A stretch of 34,947 nt of DNA from Syntrophorhabdus sp. PtaB.Bin047 (GTDB taxonomy: Bacteria > Desulfobacterota > Syntrophorhabdia > Syntrophorhabdales > Syntrophorhabdaceae): contig MVQP01000021.1 of the NCBI GenBank assembly GCA_002067235.1, positions 1 to 34,947 on the forward strand, read 5' to 3'. The position numbers and the translations under genes are program-made. The notes under the pieces were generated by a model, which was not told the DNA's origin, did no database searches, and saw only the letters and a list, made by a program, of their open reading frames with translations. Shown in pieces: positions 16,238-24,654 of this stretch (position 1 is its first letter; the number at the start of each line of letters is the position of its first letter).

Positions 16238-17190
16238 ACTTCTTTACCGTCATAATCGTCGGCCTCATCATATTCGTGGTCATAGCCTTTCTGAAGACCA
16301 TACGCGTCGTCCCCCAGAAGGTCGCCTTCATCGTGGAACGCCTCGGCAAGTATAACGCCACACTGGACGCGGGCCTCCACATCCTCATACCCTTCATCGA
16401 TAAGGTCGCGTACAAGCACACGCTTAAGGAGCAGGCCATCGACGTCCCCTCCCAGACGTGCATCACGAGGGACAACATCGCCGTCGAGGTGGACGGCATC
16501 CTCTACCTCCAGGTCATAGACCCCCAGAAAGCGTCCTACGGCATCAACAATTACCAGTTCGCGGCCACCCAGCTCGCCCAGACGACCATGAGAAGCGTCA
16601 TCGGCAAACTCGAGCTCGACAAGACCTTCGAGGAGCGGGACACCATCAACACCACCATAGTCGAAGCCGTGGACAAGGCCTCGGACCCCTGGGGCGTGAA
16701 GGTCACCCGCTACGAGGTCAAGAACATAGTCCCGCCGCAGAGCATCAAGGACGCCATGGAAAAGCAGATGCGCGCCGAACGCGAGAAGCGGGCCATGATC
16801 GCCGAATCGGAAGGTGACAAGCAGGCCAAGATCAATCGCGCCGAGGGTGTCAAGCAGGAGATGATCGCCACCTCCGAGGGCGAAAAGCAGAAGAGGATCA
16901 ACGAGGCCGAAGGCCGGGCGGCGGAGATAGAACGGGTGGCAAAGGCGACCGCGAACGGCTTGAGAGAGATCGCGCTCGCCATCAACGAAGAGGGCGGCAT
17001 AAACGCCGTCAACCTGCGCATCGCCGAGCAATACATAAACGAGTTCGGGAAGCTGGCAAAAACGAACAACACCCTCATCCTCCCCGCCAACCTCGGCGAC
17101 CTGGCAGGACTCGTATCGACGGTAACGACGATACTGAAGGACCACACGAAGGACACAGGGGCCAGGGCCCAGGGGGCGGAAAAAAGATAG
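16234..17190 (+). CDS. SPFH-domain paraslipin (QmcA-like)
   Basis: Stomatin/prohibitin-family protein of 318 residues. One N-terminal membrane helix (about 4-20) anchors it. The SPFH domain follows (about 23-190, including RVVPQKVAFIVERLGKY), then a long charged coiled-coil region (about 185-250) rich in EGxKQ repeats, and a C-terminal LPANLGDLAGLV segment typical of paraslipins. Such proteins form large oligomers that organise membrane microdomains and often associate with membrane proteases. Pairing with the short NfeD upstream is the conserved arrangement. The operon appears to end here. Confidence 0.93.
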   Translation: MNFFTVIIVGLIIFVVIAFLKTIRVVPQKVAFIVERLGKYNATLDAGLHILIPFIDKVAYKHTLKEQAIDVPSQTCITRDNIAVEVDGILYLQVIDPQKASYGINNYQFAATQLAQTTMRSVIGKLELDKTFEERDTINTTIVEAVDKASDPWGVKVTRYEVKNIVPPQSIKDAMEKQMRAEREKRAMIAESEGDKQAKINRAEGVKQEMIATSEGEKQKRINEAEGRAAEIERVAKATANGLREIALAINEEGGINAVNLRIAEQYINEFGKLAKTNNTLILPANLGDLAGLVSTVTTILKDHTKDTGARAQGAEKR

Positions 17191-17359
17191 AGGAATCAGG
17201 GGAAACAAGACAGAAAAGAGATGGACGGCGGCGAAGTCAGGGAAACCGCCGTGCCCTTAAGGCGTGACCGCCGGAATGCCGAGACAACATGAGCCGGGCG
17301 CAGAAACCAATTTGTCAACAGGCTGTCAAGCGATTCGAGCGACTCAGGCCGTCTTTCTC

Positions 17360-17389
17360 TTGACCCGCCCGCCCCATTAGTGATACTTT
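17360..17389 (+). promoter_or_regulatory. Promoter candidate for the DUF3617 gene
   Basis: TTGACC (17360-17365) is followed after 18 nt by TACTTT (17384-17389), preceded by TGA, which adds an extended -10 feature. The predicted leader is about 35 nt. The preceding bases from 17191 hold no gene and no clear terminator. Confidence 0.55.
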
Positions 17390-17430
17390 TTTTTACCGAA
17401 GCATTTGTCAGGAAAAGATCAGGAGGACAT

Positions 17431-17868
17431 ATGAAAGTGAGCATCCTTGCAACACTCGCCATCATTCTGGCGCTCGTATGGTGCGGCAGCGCAGAGGCCG
17501 CGGAACCGAACATGAAGGACGGTCTCTGGGAGATCACGACAAAGGTGGAAATGAAGGGCATGCCCGCCAACATCCCGCCCACCGTCACGAAACAGTGCCT
17601 CACGAAGAAGGAAAGCGTGCCCGGGCAGGGCAAGGAGAAGAATCCGAACTGCAAGATCACCGACCAGAAGGTAACGGGCAACACCGTAACATGGGCGATG
17701 GTCTGCAAGGAGAAGGACGGCACCGTGGAAAGCAAGGGAAGCATCACATACAAGGGCGACGCCTTTGACGGGACAACGACGACCCTTATCAAGGACAAAG
17801 CCCATCAGGCCCAGCAGGTTTCCACGAAAATGACCGGGAAACGCCTCGGGCCGTGCGACAAGAAATAG
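17431..17868 (+). CDS. DUF3617-family secreted protein
   Basis: Protein of 145 residues with a typical signal peptide (positively charged MK, hydrophobic core 4-18, likely cleavage after AEA near residue 23). It is expected in the periplasm. The mature part shows the DUF3617 pattern: DGLWEIT, KVEMKGMP, a CLT motif, a second cysteine in NCKI, a VC strand, and a final GPC, giving four cysteines that could form two disulfides. Function is unknown. AGGAGG lies 4 nt before the ATG at 17431; an upstream ATG in frame would place the signal peptide inside the protein and is rejected. ilvE follows within 23 nt. Confidence 0.82.
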   Translation: MKVSILATLAIILALVWCGSAEAAEPNMKDGLWEITTKVEMKGMPANIPPTVTKQCLTKKESVPGQGKEKNPNCKITDQKVTGNTVTWAMVCKEKDGTVESKGSITYKGDAFDGTTTTLIKDKAHQAQQVSTKMTGKRLGPCDKK

Positions 17869-17891
17869 GAAAGAACGCGAGGAAGAACGCT

Positions 17892-18953
17892 GTGAAGATC
17901 AAGATACGGAAAAGCAGGAAGACAACGATCAACGAAGTGGACTTCGACAACCTGGAGTTCGGCGTCCACCTCTCCGATCACATGTACTATGTGGACTACG
18001 CGGACGGACACTGGGGCGAGCCGCGCATTGAGCCTTACGGCCCGATGAAGATGTACCCGGCCCTCTCGACGCTGCATTACGGACAGGCCGTTTTCGAAGG
18101 GCTCAAGGCCTTTCTCGGGGTCGATGGAAAGATCCGCCTTTTCCGGCCCGATAAGAACCATGAAAGATACAACGTGTCCTGTGAACGCCTGTGCATCCCC
18201 ACCCTCTCCTATGAAATGTTCTTCGAGGGGATGAAGAGGCTCGTGGAGATCGACAGGGCGTGGATCCCGACCAAGCGCGGCTGCTCCCTCTATATCCGGC
18301 CCTTCGTCTTCGCGACGGACAATTTCCTCGGCGTCAGGGTATCCCATACGTACCGCTTTATGATCATCACCTCCCCTGTCGGCGCTTACTACAAGGAAGG
18401 GCTGAATCCAGTGAAGCTCATCACCTCCGGCGAGTACGTCCGGGCCGTCAAAGGCGGCCTCGGCTCCGTCAAGACACCGGCAAACTACGCCGCCTCGCTC
18501 TATCCCGGGGAGATGGCCAAGAAAAAAGGCTTCACCCAGGTGCTCTGGCTCGACGGCATAGAAAACCGGTGCATCGAGGAGGTGGGGACGATGAACATCA
18601 TGTTCGTCATAGACGGCACCGTGGTCACTCCGCCCCTTGAGGGCTCCATCCTGCCCGGGGTCACGCGCAACTCCGTCATCGCACTGGCCAGGCACTGGGG
18701 CATCCCGGTGGAGGAAAGAAGAATCACTATCGATGAGGTCATGTCGGAGGCAAAGAGCGGGCGTCTCGAGGAGGTCTTCGGCACAGGGACCGCAGCCGTC
18801 ATCTCGCCCGTCGGCTGGATCCGGCACAACGATGAAACGATAACGATCCACAGTGGTGAGATCGGCCCCATCTCTCAAAGGCTGTACGACGAGATCACGG
18901 GCATGCAATATGGAGAAAAGGACGATCCCTTCGGCTGGTGCGTTCTTGTCTGA
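17892..18953 (+). CDS. ilvE: Branched-chain amino acid aminotransferase
   Basis: PLP class IV aminotransferase of 353 residues that interconverts leucine, isoleucine and valine with their 2-oxo acids. It matches the longer bacterial/eukaryotic BCAT type: LHYGQAVFEGLKA, LYIRPF, FLGVRVSHTY, SPVGAYY, the PLP lysine in SVKTPANYAASL, EEVGTMN, and GTGTAAVISPVG. A GTG at 17853 is open but overlaps the DUF3617 end; the GTG at 17892 has GAGGAAG 6 nt upstream and is preferred. A strong terminator follows. Confidence 0.94.
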   Translation: MKIKIRKSRKTTINEVDFDNLEFGVHLSDHMYYVDYADGHWGEPRIEPYGPMKMYPALSTLHYGQAVFEGLKAFLGVDGKIRLFRPDKNHERYNVSCERLCIPTLSYEMFFEGMKRLVEIDRAWIPTKRGCSLYIRPFVFATDNFLGVRVSHTYRFMIITSPVGAYYKEGLNPVKLITSGEYVRAVKGGLGSVKTPANYAASLYPGEMAKKKGFTQVLWLDGIENRCIEEVGTMNIMFVIDGTVVTPPLEGSILPGVTRNSVIALARHWGIPVEERRITIDEVMSEAKSGRLEEVFGTGTAAVISPVGWIRHNDETITIHSGEIGPISQRLYDEITGMQYGEKDDPFGWCVLV

Positions 18954-18971
18954 TGATGATCACTGCTCATT

Positions 18972-19018
18972 AAACACCCTCCGGACATCCCAAGCGGAAG
19001 CGGAGGGTGTTTTCGTCT
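18972..19018 (+). terminator. Rho-independent terminator after ilvE
   Basis: A perfect 12-bp stem pairs AAACACCCTCCG (18972-18983) with CGGAGGGTGTTT (19001-19012), with a 17-nt loop and a short T-rich tail (TTTCGTCT). This is the only classical intrinsic terminator I can see in the window. Confidence 0.88.
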
Positions 19019-19032
19019 AGCGGCGAGGTCGA

Positions 19033-19794
19033 TTGCTGGAAACGGTCACACTCTGTTTTTTTGCGGCCCTGGCCGGACTCATTGATTCCATCGCCGGCGG
19101 CGGAGGGCTCATCCAGTTGCCGGCCCTGTTCATCGTTCTGCCCCACCTGCCAGTCGCCACGCTCCTCGGCACGAACAAACTGGCCTCAATATCCGGAACA
19201 TCCGTCGCAGCCATCCAGTACGCACGTCATATCAGGATAGACTGGAAGGCGACCTTGCCCGCAACCGCGGCCGCCCTCATCGCCTCTTTTCTCGGCGCCA
19301 GAACGGTGACCCTGGTGAATCCCGGGACCATGCGCCCTCTCATCCTCTTCATGCTCATCGCCATCGCCCTCTACACCTTTCTCCGAAAAGACTTCGGCTC
19401 CGTACACGCACCCCGCCTGGACCGCGTCAGACGGACAGCCATCGGTATCCTGACGGGCTCCGTCATTGGCTTCTATGACGGGTTCTTCGGCCCCGGCACG
19501 GGAAGCTTTCTCATCTTCGTCTTCATCGGCATCTTCGGCTTCAGCTTTCTCTCCGCCTCCGCATCGTCCAAGGTCGTCAACTTTGCAACGAACATCTCCG
19601 CCGTCCTCTACTTTGCCGCAACTGGCAACATAATCTACACCACGGCCATTCTCATGGGCCTCTGCAACATCCTCGGCGCCGTGATCGGCTCCCGCCTGGC
19701 CATCCTCAAGGGCAACCGCTTCGTACGGGTCTTCTTCCTCGCCGTCGTCGTGTGCCTGATAGCAAAGCTGGGGTACGATATGTTTGGAAGATAG
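19033..19794 (+). CDS. TSUP-family membrane permease (TauE/SafE)
   Basis: Integral membrane protein of 253 residues with about seven to eight hydrophobic helices and the two-fold internal repeat of the TSUP family. The first half carries DSIAGGGGLIQLPAL and GTNKLAS, and the second GFYDGFFGPGTGSF and SSKVVNFATN. Members export or import sulfite, sulfonates or sulfoacetate; others have unknown substrates. A sulfur-related role would fit the window but is not shown. The start is TTG with GAGG a few bases before it. It begins only 15-20 nt after the ilvE terminator, and no promoter is visible between, so expression may depend on read-through. Its stop codon lies inside a heptamer repeat. Confidence 0.88.
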   Translation: MLETVTLCFFAALAGLIDSIAGGGGLIQLPALFIVLPHLPVATLLGTNKLASISGTSVAAIQYARHIRIDWKATLPATAAALIASFLGARTVTLVNPGTMRPLILFMLIAIALYTFLRKDFGSVHAPRLDRVRRTAIGILTGSVIGFYDGFFGPGTGSFLIFVFIGIFGFSFLSASASSKVVNFATNISAVLYFAATGNIIYTTAILMGLCNILGAVIGSRLAILKGNRFVRVFFLAVVVCLIAKLGYDMFGR

Positions 19795-20269
19795 GCAATA
19801 GGTGATGGGTTATGGGTTATGGGAAAAACATCACTGCTGTTCAGAATGATCCATTTCCCGGAATACCTTCCTTATAAGACAACGGTTCAGGACAGGCAGA
19901 ACCTCCATTTTGGACGAGGTTGGTCTCTTGTAAAGAAGATAATGACCAATGACCAAATTCCAATGACCAGAGAAACAGACAATAACCAATAACCAATAAC
20001 CAATAAAAACGATACGGACAGTCCGTTGTCCCCTTGTATCTGTTCAATTTGTTATTGGTAAATTGGTCATTATCATTTTCATTGGTCATTGGAATTTGAT
20101 TATTGGTTATTTTTCTTTCTCTCGATTGCTCCCGAGCGTCAGCATGTCCGTTATCGCGGATCCATTCCGGACAGGTGTGAAGCGTGGGTCACGGGTGATG
20201 GGCTGTGTCCTTTCCCATCACCCATCACCCATCACCTATCACCTATCACCTATTGCCTATTACCTGTAC
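19786..20269. repeat. Nested inverted repeat of two 7-bp word families
   Basis: This gap of about 450 bp between convergent genes has no gene. The outer arms are GGTGATR words at 19789-19820 and, inverted, seven tandem units at 20216-20267. The inner arms are AATRACC words at about 19940-19998 and, inverted, at 20050-20115. Both arms of the outer pair include the word ATAGGCAATAGGTGAT. The outer arms supply the TAG stop of the TSUP gene and the last codons and TGA stop of the rubrerythrin-like gene. The centre (about 20000-20045) is not repetitive. Confidence 0.88.
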
Positions 20270-20737
20270 CTTGGCCTTCATCTGCGCCAGTTTGTGGAAG
20301 TGCTTGCGTTCTTCCTGTATGATCCTGTCGATCGCGGCGTAGTGCTTTTCGTCGACGAACTGTTTCGCCTCGTGGTAGTAGAGGATCGAGTCGGCTTCGC
20401 GTCCCATGGCGAAGTGGAGCGCTGAGGGAGTATCCAGGGCATCCGACATCGCCTCGGTGCGGGCATCTTTCGTGAACACCGCCTTGCCGTCGACGTAGTC
20501 CCGCAGATAGGCGCCGTACTCGCCGCTGAAGCTCTCGGCGGGCGGATTTGTCTCGATACCCGATAGCATGTCCTGAAAGATCCTCTTGTGACGGATCTCT
20601 TCGTCGGCAAGATAATTGAAGAGATCTCTCACTTCCTTGTCCGTGGCGTTCAGCGCCGCCTTGTGGTAGAACATCTCGCCGTCTTCCTCGATCCGGACAG
20701 CAAATTGAAGGATGTCACCCGTACTGAAGATATTCAT
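20246..20737 (-). CDS. Rubrerythrin-like ferritin-family diiron protein
   Basis: Protein of 163 residues with the four-helix ferritin-like fold. Diiron ligands are visible as E17/E18 in RIEEDGEMFY, E47-x2-H50 (EIRH), E114 in GREADS and E143-x2-H146 (ERKH). There is no C-terminal rubredoxin domain, so it is a short rubrerythrin (erythrin-like) that may reduce peroxide or handle iron in an anaerobe. AAGGAGG precedes the ATG. The last six residues (VIGNR and the preceding V) and the stop are encoded by GGTGATR-type repeats, so the natural C-terminus has been replaced or extended by repeat DNA. Confidence 0.87.
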   Translation of the reverse strand: MNIFSTGDILQFAVRIEEDGEMFYHKAALNATDKEVRDLFNYLADEEIRHKRIFQDMLSGIETNPPAESFSGEYGAYLRDYVDGKAVFTKDARTEAMSDALDTPSALHFAMGREADSILYYHEAKQFVDEKHYAAIDRIIQEERKHFHKLAQMKAKVQVIGNR

Positions 20738-20820
20738 GTTGCCCTCCTTTTTCAGTGGTGCCGCACAAGCCTCCGCTCGTCCCAGAAGGGGACCGTCAAG
20801 GTTGGAACCGGAGATACTAT

Positions 20821-20849
20821 TATATAGTGTCCGTGGGGCCCGTTGGCAA
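20821..20849 (-). promoter_or_regulatory. Promoter candidate for the rubrerythrin-like gene
   Basis: On the minus strand TTGCCA (20849-20844) is followed after 17 nt by TATATA (20826-20821); TATAAT overlaps two bases further. The leader is about 75 nt. The promoter lies between the lpxH-like stop and this gene. Confidence 0.6.
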
Positions 20850-20857
20850 CCCCCCGG

Positions 20858-21592
20858 TTAACGGGGAGCGCTTTTTCTGCTTTCCGCAGGGCCGATCGTC
20901 CTCAGAGAGAATCCCGTGGAGGTGTCGTAGGAGGCAAAGCTCGCGTACGTTGCGAGGTCGCCCGTATTGAGGTACGTCTTTGCCGCGGGGCCGGCGCCGA
21001 TCTCGAGGATATCGGGTATATGGGAATGGCCGAGGATCACCACATCGTACCCTTCAGCGAGCTTCCGTCTCGCGCGAGACCTGAAGATATCCCGCACGAC
21101 CTCGCTGTACCTCTTGTTCCTGTGGGAGAGAAAGGGGCGCACGAGGGTGACGACGCGCCAGGTCAGCCCCGGACCGAGAAGGTCCATGATCCGGTAAAAG
21201 AAGGGTCGCTTCAGGAGTCGGGCGAGGGAATGATCAGCAAAGCCGTCGCCGTGTGCGAGAAAGACCTTTTTTCCATCTATGTCGAGACTCATCTCCGTCA
21301 CACAGGCGACTCCCGTATAGTCCTCGAAATACCTGCCCATGGCGAATTCATGGTTCCCTTCCAGAAACACCACGCGCTTGCCCCGGTCGACAAGACCCTT
21401 CAGACTGTCGGCTACCGTCCGGTACCAGGGATATATGTACCCGTTGTAGCCGTGGTAGAAGTCGAAAAGGTCGCCGAGGACGACGACCATATCGGCATCC
21501 TCGCAGTAATCGGAGATGAATCGCAGTGTGAGGGCTGCCCTGTCGACGCTTGTGCGGGTGATGTGAACATCGGAGAAAAAGATGATCTTCAC
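20858..21592 (-). CDS. LpxH-like metallophosphoesterase (probable UDP-2,3-diacylglucosamine hydrolase)
   Basis: Calcineurin-like phosphoesterase of 244 residues. Metal ligands are visible as D8 and H10 (SDVHI), D41 (GDLFDFY), N80-H81 (GNHE), H114 (LAHGD) and H189-x-H191 (GHSH). The GDLFDFY signature is typical of LpxH, which removes UMP from UDP-2,3-diacylglucosamine in lipid A synthesis. Its place after lptD and rhamnose genes supports an envelope role, but related LpxG/YbbF-type phosphoesterases cannot be excluded. The start is GTG, 8 nt after the rfbD stop. It is the last gene of the envelope operon. Confidence 0.82.
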   Translation of the reverse strand: MKIIFFSDVHITRTSVDRAALTLRFISDYCEDADMVVVLGDLFDFYHGYNGYIYPWYRTVADSLKGLVDRGKRVVFLEGNHEFAMGRYFEDYTGVACVTEMSLDIDGKKVFLAHGDGFADHSLARLLKRPFFYRIMDLLGPGLTWRVVTLVRPFLSHRNKRYSEVVRDIFRSRARRKLAEGYDVVILGHSHIPDILEIGAGPAAKTYLNTGDLATYASFASYDTSTGFSLRTIGPAESRKSAPR

Positions 21593-21600
21593 GGCATCCC

Positions 21601-22440
21601 CTAACCTCCGGTCGCCAGGTATTCCCTGAGGGCGTCCATCCAGTCGCGCATCCTGATGCCCGTCGCACCTTTGAGCTTTGTGAGATCGAAGACGGAAAAG
21701 GCGGGCCGGATGGCCTTCCTTCCCAGTTCGCCCGAGGAGATGGGGCTCACCTCAATGTCCATGTTCAGGATGGAGAAGATGGCCTTTGCGAATTCGAACC
21801 AGGTGCAGGAACCGCTGTTCGAGACGTGATAGATCCCGCTCAATCCTTTCTCGATGATGGAGATGATCGGCTCGGCAAGGTCCCGGGCCCAGGTCGGGGA
21901 CCCCCTCTGGTCGTCCACAACACGTACTCTGCCATGTTGTCGCCCCAGTTCCGTTATAGTGTCGACGAAGCTCTTTCCGCCCTTCCCGTAGAGCCACTGG
22001 GCCCTCACCACGGCTGCCCCGGGAAGCCTCTCGAAGACCATTCTCTCCCCGGCGAGCTTCGTGCGGCCATAGACGGAAGCGGGCCCGGGTTCATCGTCCT
22101 CCCTGTAGGGAGAACCCTTCGTGCCGTCGAAGACATAGTCGGTGCTCATGTGGACAAGCCTTGCGGCCGCGGCGGCACAGAGTCCCGCCACGGTCCCGGC
22201 CCCCTGCGCGTTCACCTTTTGAGCCAGGTCAGCCCTATCCTCGCACCCATCCACATCCGTCACGGCGGCAAGGTTGAGCACCACGTCGGGACGGTGCAGC
22301 TCCATCAGCTCTTTGCCTCTCGAGGCGCTGGTGATGTCCCATTCGTCGATGTCATAAACCGCGAGATCGAAGCGCTCGCCGAGAAACGGAAGGATGTTGC
22401 CCGCCAGTAATCCCTTTCCGCCCGATATGAGGACCTTCAT
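21601..22440 (-). CDS. rfbD: dTDP-4-dehydrorhamnose reductase
   Basis: RmlD-family enzyme of 279 residues that reduces dTDP-4-keto-rhamnose with NAD(P)H, the last step to dTDP-L-rhamnose. The nucleotide-binding loop GGKGLLAGN (8-16), STDYVFDG and the catalytic YGRTK motif are present. The frame is open upstream, but the ATG at 22440 overlaps the rfbB stop by 4 nt and starts with the family strand MKVLISG. Confidence 0.93.
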   Translation of the reverse strand: MKVLISGGKGLLAGNILPFLGERFDLAVYDIDEWDITSASRGKELMELHRPDVVLNLAAVTDVDGCEDRADLAQKVNAQGAGTVAGLCAAAAARLVHMSTDYVFDGTKGSPYREDDEPGPASVYGRTKLAGERMVFERLPGAAVVRAQWLYGKGGKSFVDTITELGRQHGRVRVVDDQRGSPTWARDLAEPIISIIEKGLSGIYHVSNSGSCTWFEFAKAIFSILNMDIEVSPISSGELGRKAIRPAFSVFDLTKLKGATGIRMRDWMDALREYLATGG

Positions 22441-23447
22441 CGGTTCCCGTACATCTTTTCGTAGTAATCGAGATACGCCCCGGTCTTGATCCTCTCCCAC
22501 CATCCCTTGTTCTTTACGTACCAGTCGACGGTGCCGCGCATGCCCTCGGAGAAATCCACCGAGGGCCTGTAACCCAGCTGGTCTGTGATCTTTCCCGAAT
22601 CGATGGCGTAGCGGCGGTCGTGCCCCGGCCTGTCCTTTACGTACCGGATGAGCGACCGAGGCTTGCCCAGTATGTCGAGGACAAGCTCGACGATCTCGAT
22701 GTTCGCCCGCTCGTTCGAGGCGCCGATGTTGTACACGTTCCCCTCCTCGCCCCTGTGGACAACGAGGTCGATGGCCGCGCAGTGGTCCTTGACATGGATC
22801 CAGTCGCGGACGTTGAGGCCGTCTCCGTAGACAGGCAGTTCCTTGTCCGCGAGGGCGTTGGTTATCATGAGGGGAATGAGCTTCTCAGGGAACTGGTAGG
22901 GCCCATAGTTGTTGGAACACCTCGTGATGACGACGGGCATCCCGTAGGTCTTGAAATAGGCCATCGCCAGTATGTCCGCGGACGTCTTGGAGGCCGAATA
23001 GGGGCTGTTCGGGGAAAGCGGGGTGTCCTCGCGAAAGGCCCCCGATTCACCTAAGGAACCGTAGACCTCGTCCGTCGATATCTGGACGAAGCGCCCGACG
23101 CCCTTCCTCCGTGCCGCCTCGAGGAGGTTGAAGGTGCCGTAGATGTTCGTCCTGATAAAGGCGTCGGGGTCCATGATGCTCCTGTCGACGTGTGATTCAG
23201 CGGCGAAGTTGACGACAACGTCGATGGAACTTTCGAAGACACCCTCGACGTCGGCCGACGACGCGATATCCCCGCGCACGAAGGTGTATCTTCCGTCCGC
23301 GGAAACGTCCTCGAGGTTCTCCAGGTTGCCCGCGTAGGTCAGTTTATCGAGATTGATGATGTTGTAATCATATCTTTCCAGCATGTGGCGGACGAAGTTG
23401 GTCCCGATGAAACCGCAGCCGCCGGTGACGAGGATCCTTTCAGCCAT
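22437..23447 (-). CDS. rfbB: dTDP-glucose 4,6-dehydratase
   Basis: RmlB enzyme of 336 residues, a short-chain dehydrogenase that converts dTDP-glucose to dTDP-4-keto-6-deoxyglucose. It has TGGCGFIGTNF at the N-terminus, AAESHVDRS, the catalytic STDEVYG and YSASK motifs, and NNYGPYQFPEKLIP. It overlaps rfbC by 8 nt and rfbD by 4 nt. Confidence 0.97.
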   Translation of the reverse strand: MAERILVTGGCGFIGTNFVRHMLERYDYNIINLDKLTYAGNLENLEDVSADGRYTFVRGDIASSADVEGVFESSIDVVVNFAAESHVDRSIMDPDAFIRTNIYGTFNLLEAARRKGVGRFVQISTDEVYGSLGESGAFREDTPLSPNSPYSASKTSADILAMAYFKTYGMPVVITRCSNNYGPYQFPEKLIPLMITNALADKELPVYGDGLNVRDWIHVKDHCAAIDLVVHRGEEGNVYNIGASNERANIEIVELVLDILGKPRSLIRYVKDRPGHDRRYAIDSGKITDQLGYRPSVDFSEGMRGTVDWYVKNKGWWERIKTGAYLDYYEKMYGNR

Positions 23448-23895
23448 CTTTTCTCTCCCAGGTGTAGGGTATGTCGTTCTCGTGGGGGTCTATCCTGAAC
23501 TCGTCGGGCTCCGCGTAATTGTAGACCATCGTGGGGGTGTTTACGATGATGGCCTCCTCGAGACCGACGCATTTCCATCCGTGATAGACCATGCGCGGCA
23601 CCCTGACGAGTCGGGGGCTATGGTCGCCGATGTAGAATTCGTTGACTTCACCCCGGGTGGGCGATCCCTCCCGGTCATCGTAGAGGACAAGCTTTATCAT
23701 GCCCCTCACACAGGCGATGAAGTCGTCCTGCATCCTGTGGTAATGCCAGGCTTTCACTACCCGGGGATAGGTAGTCGTTATGTAGACCTGACCAAACCCT
23801 GCGAAGATATCGTCGTCGCTGCGCAGGATCTCCATCAGCCTGCCCCTCTCGTCGGGGATCACCTTCAGCATCTTGATGGCTACGCCGTCTATCAT
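23440..23895 (-). CDS. rfbC: dTDP-4-dehydrorhamnose 3,5-epimerase family protein
   Basis: Cupin-fold epimerase of 151 residues for the third step of dTDP-rhamnose synthesis. The family segment KAWHYHRMQDDF carries the probable catalytic histidine, followed by YIGDHSPRLVRVP and YHGWK. It is shorter than enteric RmlC (about 185) and lacks its GVLRGLH motif, so it belongs to a short, divergent subgroup. Its place between rfbA and rfbB supports the role. The ATG at 23895 overlaps the rfbA stop by 4 nt. Confidence 0.88.
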   Translation of the reverse strand: MIDGVAIKMLKVIPDERGRLMEILRSDDDIFAGFGQVYITTTYPRVVKAWHYHRMQDDFIACVRGMIKLVLYDDREGSPTRGEVNEFYIGDHSPRLVRVPRMVYHGWKCVGLEEAIIVNTPTMVYNYAEPDEFRIDPHENDIPYTWERKDG

Positions 23896-24638
23896 AACAT
23901 CTCTCCCGGTGCCACGTTGTTGGCACCCGTTTGCGAAACGAGCACGCTGGCCCGGAGCAGGGATTCGAAGGTGCCCGCGTCCGTCCACCAGCCGTCGAGC
24001 ATCTCCCAGGTCATCGTGCCGTTCCTTACATAGGCGTTGTTCACGTCGGTGATCTCAAGCTCGCCACGCTCGGACGGCTTCAAGGTCTTCACGATGTCAA
24101 AAACGGTGGCATCGTAAAGGTAGATGCCGATAACGGCAAGGTTGCTCCGGGGGCTCTTCGGTTTCTCCACGATGTTGACGAGCCTGCCGTCCGAAATCTC
24201 GGCGACACCGAACCTTTCCGGGTCGGGGACCTCCTTGAGCATGATCTTCGCTCCCTTACCCTGTTTCTCGAAGTCCCGGACGGCCTTTATGATGTTCCGC
24301 TCGATGATGTTGTCGCCGAGGACGACGCAGACCGGTTCCCCGTCGGCAAAATACTCCGCCAGGGACAGTGCGTCGGCGATGCCTCCCTCTCCTTCCTGGT
24401 AGGTGTAGTTGAGGTGCTTGAGCCCAAAATCCTTTCCGTTGCCCATGAGGCGCAGGAAGTCACCGGCGTGATTGCCGCCGGTCACGACCATGATGTCCGT
24501 TATGCCCGCGTTGATGAGAGTCTCTATGGGATAGTAGATCATGGGCTTGTCGTACACGGGCAGAAGATGTTTGTTCGTGATCCGCGTGAGAGGGGCGAGC
24601 CGCGACCCCAGACCGCCTGCCAGTATGATGCCCTTCAT
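23892..24638 (-). CDS. rfbA: Glucose-1-phosphate thymidylyltransferase
   Basis: Nucleotidyltransferase of 248 residues that makes dTDP-glucose from dTTP and glucose-1-phosphate. The signature GGLGSRLAPLT (8-18), NKHLLPVYDKPMIYYP and VVLGDNI are clear. It is the shorter RmlA type (about 240-250 residues) rather than the 290-residue enteric type. The ATG at 24638 has AAGGAGG 9 nt upstream and lies 16 nt after the lptD stop. First of the four rhamnose genes. Confidence 0.95.
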   Translation of the reverse strand: MKGIILAGGLGSRLAPLTRITNKHLLPVYDKPMIYYPIETLINAGITDIMVVTGGNHAGDFLRLMGNGKDFGLKHLNYTYQEGEGGIADALSLAEYFADGEPVCVVLGDNIIERNIIKAVRDFEKQGKGAKIMLKEVPDPERFGVAEISDGRLVNIVEKPKSPRSNLAVIGIYLYDATVFDIVKTLKPSERGELEITDVNNAYVRNGTMTWEMLDGWWTDAGTFESLLRASVLVSQTGANNVAPGEML

Positions 24639-24654
24639 GTTATCTGTCCTCCTT

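Noticed and set aside
20214..20269. CRISPR array
   Set aside because: The units are contiguous 7-bp words with no spacers, and no cas genes are nearby.
20851..20865. CCCCCGGTTAACGGGG hairpin at the lpxH-like stop as a terminator
   Set aside because: No T-tract follows on the minus strand, so it does not meet the criteria for an intrinsic terminator.
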